Origin: Natrialba sp. SSL1
GTDB taxonomy: Archaea; Halobacteriota; Halobacteria; Halobacteriales; Natrialbaceae
Length of the DNA: 64,000 nt
Assembly: GCF_001861355.1 (NCBI RefSeq)
Contig: NZ_MASN01000029.1
Location: 62,001-126,000 of the forward strand
Reading direction: 5' to 3'
Positions 1 to 8,360 of this stretch are shown here, in pieces. The notes beneath the pieces were generated by a model that had not been told where the DNA came from, did no database searches, and saw only the letters and a list, made by a program, of their open reading frames with translations. Position 1 is the first letter of the stretch. Each line of letters begins with the position of its first letter. The translations under genes were made by a program, and so were the position numbers.

Positions 1-277
1 CGTGTTGCGTGCCCGCCTCGCCGATCTCGCGGATCGTCTCGAGGACGACCGGTGGCGGCACGACGACGACGGCCAGATCGAGCGGCGGTGCACTGGCGAC
101 GTCCGGATACGCCTCGAGGCCGAGAACGGCGTCGTGACTCGGGTTGATCGGCACGACCTCGCCGGTGAACTCCTGGTGGAGGTTCTCGAGGATCGCGCGG
201 CCGACCGCGCCCTCGCGCTCGGTTGCACCGATCACGCCGACAGTCTCGGGGGCGAACAGCTCGGATAACCGTCCCAT
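1..277 (-). CDS. CoA-binding domain of ADP-forming acyl-CoA synthetase family (partial)
   Basis: Only the first 92 or so codons are present; the gene runs off the left edge. The product begins MGRLSELFAPETVGVIGA. It shows a Rossmann-type turn (GVIGATEREGAVG, about residues 14-26), then a strand reading VVPINPSH and another reading VVVVPPPVV. This is the layout of the N-terminal CoA-binding domain of NDP-forming acetate/acyl-CoA ligases, which in archaea make ATP from acyl-CoA. The ATG at 277 is chosen because a TTTTAC element lies about 30 bases upstream (304-309, minus strand), as for a leaderless mRNA. Whether the full gene is a fused ligase or a lone CoA-binding protein cannot be told from this fragment. 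Confidence 0.75.
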   Translation of the reverse strand, partial: MGRLSELFAPETVGVIGATEREGAVGRAILENLHQEFTGEVVPINPSHDAVLGLEAYPDVASAPPLDLAVVVVPPPVVLETIREIGEAGTQH

Positions 278-430
278 CGGTCGGATTATTGTTGGCAGGG
301 GAAGTAAAACTGCACCCGACTTCCCGCGGGGTGGGAGCAGGGCTAGATGGAGCGTAGAGGGGATGGAACACCGGAGGCGGCTTCAATCAGTGTCTCCGGC
401 CGAGTCAGTGCCTCCTCGGCGATACGCGTC

Positions 431-1672
431 TCAGTGCATCGAAATCGCCGCCCCCGCCCGGTCGGAAACGAGGATCGCGAGTAGGTAGATCCCGATAGCG
501 GCGACGATGATCGACCCCCCAGTGGGAAGGCTCTGACTGAACGCGAAGGCGAAGCCGGCAACGATCGAGAGTTCGCCGAACAGGATCGAGAGGTACAGCG
601 TCTCACGGAAGCTCTGTGCAACCTGCGAGGCTGCGGCGACGGGGATGACGAGCATCCCGGCGACGAGGATCACGCCAAGGACCTGTATCGCGCCGACGAC
701 GACCACGGCGGTCATTACGACCAGCAAGGTATTGTACCGCGTGACGTCGAGCTGGGCGACACGGGCCGCCTGTTCGTCGAACGTGATGAACAGCAGCTGT
801 TTGTACGTGACTGCGACGACGGCGACGACAGCGACCGTGAGGATGGCCATCAGTCGAGCACCACCCGCGGTAACGACGCTCAGGCTTCCAAAGAGAAACT
901 CCTCGATGTCGACTGGGATGGCGACGATGTCGCGACTCCAGCTAATCAGCAATGTGCCGACTGCGAAACTACCCGTGAGCATGATCGCGATCGGAACGTC
1001 ACCGTACGTGCTCGTGTGTTCCGTGAGCCACTGGACGCCGAGTGCGCCGAGCACGCTCACGACGAGCGCGACGAGCAACAGCGATCCGTCCCAGCCGGTC
1101 AGTCCCGTAATCAGGATGCCGACTGCGATGCCGGCGAACGCGGTGTGGGCGAGCGTCTCGCCGATGAGTGCCATCTGCCGGTGGACAAGGTAGGTGCCGA
1201 CCAGCGGCGCGACGATGCCGACCAGAATTCCCGTCGCAACCTGCCGCCAGACGAACGCATGCTGGAAAAGGTTCGAGCCGAGCACGTAGTCCAGCCACAT
1301 GCCGGCGATCAGCACCTGCTCGAAGAGCAACTCTGCGGCCGGTCCGATTCCTGTTGTTGTATATACCGATTCGATCGACGGGTGCAGACCCGCGAGCGGG
1401 TAGTGTCGGAGCCAATCGATGAGCAAGAATCCGATCAGGAGCGCAGCAACTGCGCCGGTGAGCGCGATCCCTGTGAGTTCGATGCGCCGACGGAGCGAGC
1501 GTGTGGTGTGGCCCTGTCGGATCCCGTCCTCGTGTGACGGCGCGTCTGTTGTCGATGCTGCGTCAGTAGCTGGATCCGTGTTTGCGGTTGATTCCGGTTC
1601 CGCCACCGGTTCCGGATCCGACTCTGGCCCCGACTCCACATCCGACCCAGACGGCGTCTCTCTCCCGCTCAT
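431..1672 (-). CDS. znuB: Metal (Zn/Mn) ABC transporter permease, ZnuB/MntB family
   Basis: 413 aa inner-membrane permease of the ABC-3 family, which moves Zn2+ or Mn2+ delivered by a binding protein. After an acidic, low-complexity N-terminal extension (about residues 1-65) come 8-9 hydrophobic segments, including the family-typical GTYLVHRQMALIGETLAHTAFAG stretch near residue 160-185. Its ATG shares one base with the TGA of the ATPase gene upstream, so translation is probably coupled. The operon order is binding protein, ATPase, permease. The long acidic cytoplasmic N-terminus is not part of the usual bacterial family and is probably a haloarchaeal addition. Metal specificity is inferred from the His-rich neighbours, not proven. 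Confidence 0.85.
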   Translation of the reverse strand: MSGRETPSGSDVESGPESDPEPVAEPESTANTDPATDAASTTDAPSHEDGIRQGHTTRSLRRRIELTGIALTGAVAALLIGFLLIDWLRHYPLAGLHPSIESVYTTTGIGPAAELLFEQVLIAGMWLDYVLGSNLFQHAFVWRQVATGILVGIVAPLVGTYLVHRQMALIGETLAHTAFAGIAVGILITGLTGWDGSLLLVALVVSVLGALGVQWLTEHTSTYGDVPIAIMLTGSFAVGTLLISWSRDIVAIPVDIEEFLFGSLSVVTAGGARLMAILTVAVVAVVAVTYKQLLFITFDEQAARVAQLDVTRYNTLLVVMTAVVVVGAIQVLGVILVAGMLVIPVAAASQVAQSFRETLYLSILFGELSIVAGFAFAFSQSLPTGGSIIVAAIGIYLLAILVSDRAGAAISMH

Positions 1673-2412
1673 CAGTGGTGATGATGCACGACTGTTCCCG
1701 TCGCGCCGTAGGCTTCACTCAGCGCATCGCTCTCGACGAACGACTCCGTGTCGCCGTGATGGTACAGCTCCGTGTTGATACAGGCGATCCGATCCGCGCG
1801 GTCCGTGACGACGCCGATATCGTGCTCGATCAGGATGATCGCGATCCCGTCGTCGTTCAGCGACTCGAGTAGTTGGTAGAACGCATCCCGCGATTCGGCG
1901 TCGACGCCGACTGTCGGTTCGTCGAGCGCGAGCAGGTCCGCCTCCGAGGCGAGTGCACGTGCGATGTAGGCCCGCTGGCGCTGGCCGCCGGAGAGTTCGT
2001 TGACCCGCTGGTCTGCGAGGTCCGTGATGCCGACCGTCTCGAGTGCCTTCTCGGCGATAGCCTCGTCCTCGGCGGAGAGGCGAGCGTGACCGGCGTGGGC
2101 GAATCGGCCCATGCGGACGCACTCGCGGACGGTGACGGGCATCGTGCCGCCGCGACTGGTCGCCTGTTGAGAGACGTAGCCGATGCGGTTGCCCTGGTCA
2201 AAGTCGTCGACGGGCTGGCCGAACAGTTCAACTGAGCCCTCGTCGGGCGAGAGCAGACCGAGCATGAGGTGGAGGAGTGTGGTCTTCCCCGAGCCGTTCG
2301 GGCCGATGAGCCCGAGAAAGTCGCCCTGTTCGACGGTCAGACTAACGTCCGAGACGGCGGGCTGTTCGCCGTAGGCAAACGATACGCCATGGCAGTCGAC
2401 AACCGAACTCAC
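1672..2412 (-). CDS. znuC: Metal ABC transporter ATP-binding protein, ZnuC family
   Basis: 246 aa ABC ATPase that powers the adjacent permease. It has Walker A GPNGSGKTT (37-45), signature LSGGQ (140-144) and Walker B LLALDEP (160-166), with the switch His in LIEHD about 30 residues later. The protein ends in four histidines, which may touch the metal being handled, though this is only a suggestion. The stop codon overlaps the start of the permease gene. The 142-base gap to the binding-protein gene upstream holds no open gene and no clear promoter, so one transcript for all three is likely. Confidence 0.88.
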   Translation of the reverse strand: MSSVVDCHGVSFAYGEQPAVSDVSLTVEQGDFLGLIGPNGSGKTTLLHLMLGLLSPDEGSVELFGQPVDDFDQGNRIGYVSQQATSRGGTMPVTVRECVRMGRFAHAGHARLSAEDEAIAEKALETVGITDLADQRVNELSGGQRQRAYIARALASEADLLALDEPTVGVDAESRDAFYQLLESLNDDGIAIILIEHDIGVVTDRADRIACINTELYHHGDTESFVESDALSEAYGATGTVVHHHH

Positions 2413-2554
2413 TGTAGTCTCACTTCCTGTTGGGTGGTGCGTGCGTTTAGTTCTTCCAGTTCGTGATCGAGAAGACCGCGGCCAGCGTCCGGTTCTGAGT
2501 AGGTGATAGGCGACGAGATGACGGCGGCGAGAGATCGATTCCCGTGCACTGTGA

Positions 2555-3949
2555 TTACTCCGCCTCGAGTGCCTGCCGAAGCGCGGGCAGGTTCAGTTCT
2601 TCCATCTGTTCGATCCAGCCCCAGCCCTGCTCGTTCCACTCGGCGGTCGTTCCCTCGGTTGGACTGATCGCCTCGGCCTCAGTCGCCTGGCTGTTCTCGA
2701 GGAGGTGGTCGACCTCCCGGGGAACGTCACCCTCCGTGGCGTCGAACGGGTCGTAAAGGATCGTCTCGATACCTTGTTCGTCGATCAGGTCGATCGTGTT
2801 TGCCAGGTCGCCGGTCGTAATCTCTGCGTCAGGTGAGATCGTCGTCGGCGTGTGGATCTCGAACCCGTACCGCGTTTCGAGGTACTGGAACGAGTCGTGG
2901 CCGGCGAGAACGGCGATCTCTTTCGTCGCCTCGTCCGCAAGGGTCTCGAACTGCTCGTCAACTGCGTCGAGACGGTCGATGTACTCCGCGGCGTTCTCCT
3001 CGTACAGCGACGCACTGTCCGGGTCCAGCTCCGCGAGACCGTCCGCAATCGTCTCGACGATCTGCTGGGCGATCACCGGATCGACCCAGACGTGCGGGTC
3101 GTAGAACTCCGGCACGGAGTCGTCGTCGACCGACGGCTCGTCGACGACTTCGGCGGTCATGTTGTCCGCGCTCGTGTCCCAGATTACCTCGCCGTCGGCG
3201 ACGAGTTCGAAGACGACGCGCGTGCGGCCGGTCTCGAGGCCGTGGAAGACGATGTGGTCTCCCTGCGACTCGATTTCAACAACGTCGTCCGCTGCGCCCT
3301 CGGTTACTCGGGCGTCAATTCGGAACGGGTCGTCCTCGCCGAGCGGGAGGACACGCCCCTCGTCGTCCGTGAAGACGCCGTCGACCGTAGCGTAGTCGTC
3401 GACCGGAATTTCCGGGAGGCCCCCGTGCCAGTGATTAGCATCGCCGTGCCAGTAGGCGACTTCGGCGTCCGTTCGTCGGTTGTAGATGTCGAACTCTGTG
3501 ATCGTGATGTCGCCCGGGTCGTAGTCCGCGTCGGTATCCGGCTCTCGGTTGCCGTTCTCGCTTTGGGCCGGAATGAGACTGGACTCGAGTCCGTCCATCG
3601 CATCGATCAGCGTCACGTCGCTGCCGTCGGCTTCGATATCGGCAGCCACGTTTTGTGCCCACGAGAACTCGGCGGTGTCGAGATAGATGAAGACGTTCGA
3701 ACTGACGATATCGCGACGCAGATCCGCGGGCGGTTCCCAGCCGTGGCCCATCTCGCCGGTTTGGATTGGATTCTCGATCTCGAGTGCATCGCCACTGACG
3801 TGCTGTGCCCAGTCCCAGAGCGCGAAGAATGCAGCGTACCCACCTTCGGAGTCGGTAGCACCGTCAGGTTCACTCAGGCAGCCGGCCCCAGCCGCGAGGG
3901 CGGCGGTCCCCGCCCCGGCCGTGAGTACCGAACGACGTGACAGCTTCAT
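2555..3949 (-). CDS. znuA: Metal ABC transporter substrate-binding lipoprotein (ZnuA-like) with inserted His-rich domain
   Basis: 464 aa. The start at 3949 is chosen because it gives a Tat signal (KLSRRSVLTAG) and lipobox ending at Cys24; an upstream in-frame ATG would spoil the signal. The fold is a cluster A-I metal-binding protein: His69 in MGHGWEPP, His286 in DPHVWVDP, the GHDSFQYL histidine in the C-terminal lobe, and a late YDPFD acidic ligand. Between the two lobes, about residues 147-270, sits an extra domain with WHGDANHWHGGLPEIPVDDY and VEIESQGDHIVFHGLETG. This is homologous by eye to the whole mature part of the neighbouring lipoprotein (4194-4826). In typical ZnuA this place is only a short His-rich loop. 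A TTTTATT element about 25 bases upstream suggests leaderless transcription. Confidence 0.88.
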   Translation of the reverse strand: MKLSRRSVLTAGAGTAALAAGAGCLSEPDGATDSEGGYAAFFALWDWAQHVSGDALEIENPIQTGEMGHGWEPPADLRRDIVSSNVFIYLDTAEFSWAQNVAADIEADGSDVTLIDAMDGLESSLIPAQSENGNREPDTDADYDPGDITITEFDIYNRRTDAEVAYWHGDANHWHGGLPEIPVDDYATVDGVFTDDEGRVLPLGEDDPFRIDARVTEGAADDVVEIESQGDHIVFHGLETGRTRVVFELVADGEVIWDTSADNMTAEVVDEPSVDDDSVPEFYDPHVWVDPVIAQQIVETIADGLAELDPDSASLYEENAAEYIDRLDAVDEQFETLADEATKEIAVLAGHDSFQYLETRYGFEIHTPTTISPDAEITTGDLANTIDLIDEQGIETILYDPFDATEGDVPREVDHLLENSQATEAEAISPTEGTTAEWNEQGWGWIEQMEELNLPALRQALEAE

Positions 3950-3985
3950 AGCTATGAGTACGGTCGGTCGAATAAAAGGGTTGTT

Positions 3986-4001
3986 ATCCATGGCCCTGGA
4001 T
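3986..4001. promoter_or_regulatory. Palindrome upstream of the znuA promoter
   Basis: ATCCA-TGGCCC-TGGAT, a 16-base inverted repeat placed directly upstream of the TATA-like element (3970-3977). Its centre lies about 44 bases from the znuA start. A related palindrome lies at almost the same distance from the start of the next lipoprotein gene. It is a candidate metalloregulator operator; no regulator gene is next to it. Confidence 0.4.
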
Positions 4002-4193
4002 TTAATAATTCACCTGCATCAGAGCAGGGGTAGTTAGTAACGAGAGTGCAAACGAGGGACCGTCTCCGCAGCCGGTAGAGAAACAGGTGCCCAGTGGGAA
4101 GTCGACGACAGCCACGTGGCGCTGTCGTTGAACGGGGTGGCTACGCTCGAGATATCCCACGAGTGTATCGAGAGCGGGGGTCAGCAGGTCAGC

Positions 4194-4826
4194 TTAGTGG
4201 TCGTGGTCGTGATCGTCTTCGTGACCGTCGTCGTGGTCGGAATCATGCTCGTGGTCGTCGATATCTTCGACAACCTCCACCTCGAGCGCAGGTGACTCCC
4301 AGTCGGCGTGGTCGCCGTGCCAGATCTGGAAGACGAGATCGGTGAATCCCGTCTCCTCGCCGGAGATATCGAGGTGATCGCCGTGTGTCTCGATATCGAC
4401 AATCTCCTGCGCGCCGTCAGCGAACCGTGCGTTGAGCGTATACTCCTCATCATCGCCGAGTGCGAGCTCGTCTCCGTGGCCGTCTTCGACGTAGGCCGAA
4501 ACCGACACGAAACCGTCGACCGGAACGAGCAATGGGCCATCGTCCCAGTGGTCGTCGTGGACGTAGGCCGAGACGTCGTCAGTATCACGGTCTACGAGTT
4601 CGAACGTCTCGATGTCGATGTGACCGTGGTCATCGTCGTGATCGGAGTCGTCAGCACCGTTCTCGCTCTCGCCTCCGTCGTCACCGTTCCCATTCGCGTC
4701 ATTTCCGTTTCCGCCTTCGTCCTCTTCGTCGTCGTCGCTCAGGCACCCGGCGAGACCGAGCACACCGAGTGAACCAGTGGTTGTGAGCAGCGAACGGCGC
4801 GTCGTATCGCGTGGATCGATCGTCAT
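4194..4826 (-). CDS. His/Asp-rich Tat lipoprotein, predicted periplasmic-side metal chaperone
   Basis: 210 aa. A Tat signal (TRRSLL) and a lipobox ending at Cys28 are followed by a D/G/N/E-rich tether. The folded part (about 70-195) carries YVHDDHWDDGPLLVPVDGF and VDIETHGDHLDISGEETGF, and lines up with the domain inserted in the adjacent ZnuA-like protein. The C-terminus is a run of His and Asp (about 195-210), as in zinc-buffering proteins. Position upstream of the ABC genes on the same strand, and a similar palindrome before each, suggest that it collects metal outside the membrane and hands it to the binding protein. That role is inference. I cannot place it in a named family with certainty. 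Confidence 0.72.
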   Translation of the reverse strand: MTIDPRDTTRRSLLTTTGSLGVLGLAGCLSDDDEEDEGGNGNDANGNGDDGGESENGADDSDHDDDHGHIDIETFELVDRDTDDVSAYVHDDHWDDGPLLVPVDGFVSVSAYVEDGHGDELALGDDEEYTLNARFADGAQEIVDIETHGDHLDISGEETGFTDLVFQIWHGDHADWESPALEVEVVEDIDDHEHDSDHDDGHEDDHDHDH

Positions 4827-4861
4827 TGTTAGTGTCTACTCACCCAATACCACCCCTTAGT

Positions 4862-4877
4862 AATCAAGCCATTGATT
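4862..4877. promoter_or_regulatory. Palindrome upstream of the His-rich lipoprotein gene
   Basis: AATCAA-GCCA-TTGATT, perfect 6-base arms, centred about 43 bases from the ATG at 4826. It lies just upstream of the likely TATA (GATTACTAAG on the minus strand). The arms resemble those of the znuA palindrome (ATCCA/TGGAT against ATCAA/TTGAT), though the spacer is 4 rather than 6 bases. Confidence 0.42.
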
Positions 4878-4900
4878 TTGTTAATGATTCGGGCGAGTTC

Positions 4901-5377
4901 CTACTCCGCCACTGAGGCCGGCGAGGCGTCCGCATACCGTCGTAACCGGTCCGGATCGATCGGAAACACCGCCTCCGGCGTCCCCGCCGCCGCCCAGACC
5001 GTCTCGTACTCGAGTAGGGTCTCGTCGATCACGACGGGAACTGGCTGGTTGTGGCAGAACGGCGGGACGCCGCCGATGGACCAGCCGAGTGCTTCACGGA
5101 TGCGGTCGGCGTCGGCCATGGAAACGTCGTCAGTAGCGGCGTCGAACGTGTCCGCGAGTGCGGCTTCGCTAACGCGGTTTGCGCCGCTGGTGACGGAGAC
5201 GACCAGTGAGCCGTCGACGTCGAAGACGAGCGAACTGGCGATCTGGGCGACGTCACAGCCGACGGCCTCGGCGGCATCGGCTGCCGTTTTCGTCCCCTCG
5301 GGGAACTCCTCGACGGCGGGATCGAAGTCGAAGTCGGTGCGTGCCTGCTCCGTGAAAGACTGCGCGCGTGGATGCAT
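4901..5377 (-). CDS. YbaK/ProX-type aminoacyl-tRNA deacylase domain protein
   Basis: 158 aa, the usual length for the stand-alone YbaK/EbsC family, which hydrolyses mischarged tRNAs such as Cys- or Ala-tRNA(Pro). Visible family features are KTAADAAEAVGCDVAQIASSL (about 30-50), the VVSVTSGANRVS strand-turn, and GGVPPFCHNQPVPVVID (about 101-117). The family Lys usually found in the QI.KSL position is replaced by Ser here, so the exact deacylase specificity is open. It is separated from the neighbouring genes and probably transcribed alone. Confidence 0.8.
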   Translation of the reverse strand: MHPRAQSFTEQARTDFDFDPAVEEFPEGTKTAADAAEAVGCDVAQIASSLVFDVDGSLVVSVTSGANRVSEAALADTFDAATDDVSMADADRIREALGWSIGGVPPFCHNQPVPVVIDETLLEYETVWAAAGTPEAVFPIDPDRLRRYADASPASVAE

Positions 5378-5470
5378 CGCTCGTTGGAGCGATTCCCGGG
5401 AAGTCGCAAAAGTATTGCGCCGTGCTGACGTTCGACATGTCCGGAGAGAGCCAGCTGAGAGGGAAGGAGT

Positions 5471-5896
5471 TCAGTTCACGAGGCTGATCTCCATTCGGAC
5501 ACCATCGAGTCGATGGTACTCCGCGCGCTGGTCCGATTCGTCGGTGCGAACCACCTCGAACACGTCGAAGCGGATGACGAGTCGCCCCGGATCGATCGTC
5601 GCTCGCAGAACCGGCCCGCGGCTCGTGATGACGACGTACGGCGGCGCAGCGACCGGTTGTGCCTGTAGCTCGTACCCCGTCGCATCCACCGCCGACGCGA
5701 GAATCGTCGGGAGCGTTTCGAGGACGCCGGCCGACTCGAGTTCAGCGCGGAGAGACTCGACGAGCGTCTCGGGGTTCGTCGTTCGAGCGGTGTCCCACTC
5801 GTGAGTGATGCGCGTCGCACAGTCGTCGATGGCCGTAATCGTCTCGGGGTGGTCCGCGCGGAGGCGGCGTCTGGCGGCCCGGACTGGGTGAGACAC
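5471..5896 (-). CDS. Conserved haloarchaeal hypothetical protein
   Basis: 141 aa, no signal peptide or membrane segment. The first half is helical and charged (ADHPETITAIDDCATRITHEWDT). The second half alternates as beta strands (PPYVVITSRGPVLRATIDPGRLVIRFDVFEVVR). I recognise no catalytic motif. Codon use and amino-acid composition match the neighbouring genes, and the reading frame is well bounded, so it is very likely expressed. It lies 93 bases downstream of nothing obvious on its own strand, so no functional context helps. Confidence 0.65.
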   Translation of the reverse strand: MSHPVRAARRRLRADHPETITAIDDCATRITHEWDTARTTNPETLVESLRAELESAGVLETLPTILASAVDATGYELQAQPVAAPPYVVITSRGPVLRATIDPGRLVIRFDVFEVVRTDESDQRAEYHRLDGVRMEISLVN

Positions 5897-5979
5897 GGTG
5901 TGTAGAGCGTCGATAAGGCACGCACTAAGCTCTCTCGATTTGGGTGTCCGGACCGGGGTCTGAGGAAGCCGCGTCCGAC

Positions 5980-7116
5980 TCAGTCACCCCGCCGTTCGAC
6001 GACGCCAACACTGATCGAATCGACGTTCGAAAGCACCGCGTCCGCACGTTGTTTCCACGGTGGGTCGTCGATCGTATCTACCGTGCGCTGTAGCTCCGAG
6101 TTCTCCGCCTCGAGATCTCGTGTGAGCGATTCCAGGTGATTGACTCGATCTTCCAGTCGGTATCGGCGTGAACGCTGTGCTTCGAGGTCGTTTCGAAGCT
6201 GTGCGCGCTCGCGCTCGAGGCGCTCGATGCGTTCGGTGAGACGGGCTCGCTCACGCTGGGCGTCGTCGACGAACGGGTCGCGATCCGTCGCGGCGATCGA
6301 TGTCTCTGTAATCGAATCCTCGTCTTCGGGTACGAGACGGCCCGTCCCGACCGCGTTGATCACCGCGCCGACGAGCAGGATGAGGCCGCCGAAGTAGAGC
6401 CACGTCAGGAGGAGCAAGACGGCTCCGACGGGGCCGGCGGCTTCGGAGTCGCCCGCGAAGGAGACGTAGACCTGAAAGAGCGACTGGAGAGCGGTCCAAC
6501 CGATCGCGGCGACGGCGACACCCGGCAACACCTCGCGGGCGGTCACGTCGACATCCGGGAAGTAGTAGTACATCGGCAGGAATGCGACCGAGAGAACAAC
6601 GACGAGAATCAGCGGACTCGCTAGCCCGAGGAACGGAATATCCGGGAAGAACGTAAGCAGTAGGCTCGCCGCACTCGCGGCGATCAACGCGCCGCCGATC
6701 GCACCGAGGACGATACCGGCATCACGTAGTTGCTGAACGAACGAGCCCGTTCCACCCGTGTCGTAGATTTCAGAAAAGGCTGTGTCGAGTCCCCGGAAAA
6801 TCTTGAGCGCACCCCAGACAAGGACGACGACGCCGATCAGCGTCGATCCCGCAGTTGCGGGCGATTCGGCGATCGCATCTTCGATCATCATCTGCCCGCT
6901 TTCGGGTAGAAAGCCCCCCGTCGACGCTGCGACCTGACTCGCGAACTGCTCGTCGCCGAGAATCGTGACGACGAAGAAAATGAGCACGAGCAGCGGCAGT
7001 AACGAAATGAACGCCTGATAGGCGATCCCTGCGGCCATGAACGGCACGTTCTTCTCTTGAATCCCGGCTACGACAGTTTTCCCGAACGAGACCGCATCCC
7101 CGAAGTCAGTTGCCAT
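5980..7116 (-). CDS. YihY/BrkB family membrane protein
   Basis: 378 aa counted from ATG 7116 (MATDFGDAVSFGKTVV), the usual N-terminus for the family; in-frame codons further upstream give a Cys-rich, unlikely extension. Six hydrophobic segments cover about 30-265, including the characteristic GIAYQAFISLLPLLVLIFF and LVWGALKIFRGLDTAFSEIYD. The C-terminal 100 residues are a charged coiled coil (RERARLTERIERLERERAQLRNDLEAQ), probably cytoplasmic. Family members were once called ribonuclease BN by mistake; the real role, perhaps transport or envelope maintenance, is unknown. The coiled-coil tail is common in haloarchaeal members. Confidence 0.82.
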   Translation of the reverse strand: MATDFGDAVSFGKTVVAGIQEKNVPFMAAGIAYQAFISLLPLLVLIFFVVTILGDEQFASQVAASTGGFLPESGQMMIEDAIAESPATAGSTLIGVVVLVWGALKIFRGLDTAFSEIYDTGGTGSFVQQLRDAGIVLGAIGGALIAASAASLLLTFFPDIPFLGLASPLILVVVLSVAFLPMYYYFPDVDVTAREVLPGVAVAAIGWTALQSLFQVYVSFAGDSEAAGPVGAVLLLLTWLYFGGLILLVGAVINAVGTGRLVPEDEDSITETSIAATDRDPFVDDAQRERARLTERIERLERERAQLRNDLEAQRSRRYRLEDRVNHLESLTRDLEAENSELQRTVDTIDDPPWKQRADAVLSNVDSISVGVVERRGD

Positions 7117-7202
7117 ATCCGCGGTACAACAGCACGGCCAATAGGTGGTGTGCCTGGGTTCGCACGGCGCGAGCGGTTCGCGTCGAGAGTCTTGCGTTGG
7201 CC

Positions 7203-8246
7203 TCAATCGCTGTTCGAACGCTCTTCACGGAACCGTACGACCGCTTCGCGATCCGGCATTGCCGTCATCGCACCCCGCGCGGTCGTCGTTATCGCGGCGA
7301 CAGAACAGGCACTTTCGAGCGCTGCAGCGATCGAGACGCCATCACGAAGTGCCGAAATCGCTCCCGCGGTGAACGCATCGCCCGCTCCAGTCGTGTCTAC
7401 CGTGTCGGCCTCGACTCCAGCGTTTTCGACCACGAGCGGAGCCGAACCTGATTCCCGGTCTGTGTCGGTCTCCAGCCACGGCAACTCGTCGAGACACGCT
7501 CCATCTGCCTCCTGCCCGCTGCTTACAACCGCGACGGCACCCTCGCTTCCGCGCGTGACGAACACTATCTGGGGACCCGCAGCCTGCGCGAGCACGTCTT
7601 CACCGAGCGCTGCCGGCGTCTCCCCATCGAAGCCGAGCAACTCGAGTTCCCTCGCCGTCGCCTTGCACACATTCGTGGCTACGAGCGCCTGCCGGCAAAC
7701 CCGCCTGAGCGTTTCCGTCGACTCCCAGAGTTCCAGCCGTGCGTTCGGATCGAACGACACGGTACAGCCGGCGTCGGCGGCCCGGTCGACCAAATCGAGC
7801 GTCGCCGTCCTGGCGGGCTCACTCGAGAGCGTGACGCCGCCGACGTGGACCCACTCGAGTGCCGCGAGCGTCTCGTCGTCGATCCGACCGGGTTCGAGGC
7901 GGGTGTCTGCGGTTCCGTCGCGGTAGAAGGTGAACTCGCGGTCGCCGGCGTCGTCGTGGGTGACGAACACGAGCGTCGTCTTCGCGTCCGGGTCGAACTC
8001 GAGGTAACGCTCGGGCAGACCGTGGTCGACGAGCGTCGCGGCGAGAAAGCGACCGAACGGATCGTCGCCGACGCGGGTCCAGAACAGCGGCGGCGAGTCG
8101 AGGTGTGCGAGGCCGACAGCGACGTTCGCGGGTGCGCCGCCGGGCCGCCGGTCGAACTGATCGACATCGTCGAGCGGGCCACTCTCTGCCGGCAGAAAGT
8201 CCACGAGCGTTTCGCCGGCGACGAGCACGGGCGGGACAGTTCCCAT
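7203..8246 (-). CDS. PfkB family carbohydrate kinase (fructokinase-like)
   Basis: 347 aa from ATG 8246 (MGTVPPVLVAGETLVDF); an upstream ATG at 8279 is also possible. PfkB signatures are the substrate-side GGAPANVAVG (37-46) and the nucleotide-side DTTGAGDAFTAG with catalytic Asp near residue 290. The N-terminal GETLVDFLP pattern is like fructokinases and 2-keto-3-deoxygluconate kinases. In haloarchaea such kinases feed the modified Embden-Meyerhof or semi-phosphorylative Entner-Doudoroff routes. The sugar cannot be fixed from sequence alone. It is transcribed away from a lipoprotein gene, with an AT-rich TATA-like stretch (8324-8336) between them. Confidence 0.82.
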   Translation of the reverse strand: MGTVPPVLVAGETLVDFLPAESGPLDDVDQFDRRPGGAPANVAVGLAHLDSPPLFWTRVGDDPFGRFLAATLVDHGLPERYLEFDPDAKTTLVFVTHDDAGDREFTFYRDGTADTRLEPGRIDDETLAALEWVHVGGVTLSSEPARTATLDLVDRAADAGCTVSFDPNARLELWESTETLRRVCRQALVATNVCKATARELELLGFDGETPAALGEDVLAQAAGPQIVFVTRGSEGAVAVVSSGQEADGACLDELPWLETDTDRESGSAPLVVENAGVEADTVDTTGAGDAFTAGAISALRDGVSIAAALESACSVAAITTTARGAMTAMPDREAVVRFREERSNSD

Positions 8247-8360
8247 GTCCGTACTGAGTTCAACGCGCCCTATTGACATTCCGGTCCCCACCGGGATTCA
8301 GTCCGACCCTCGGTTGTCAATCGGATAGTATATTATGCAGTGACTGTAACCTATGGAAAC

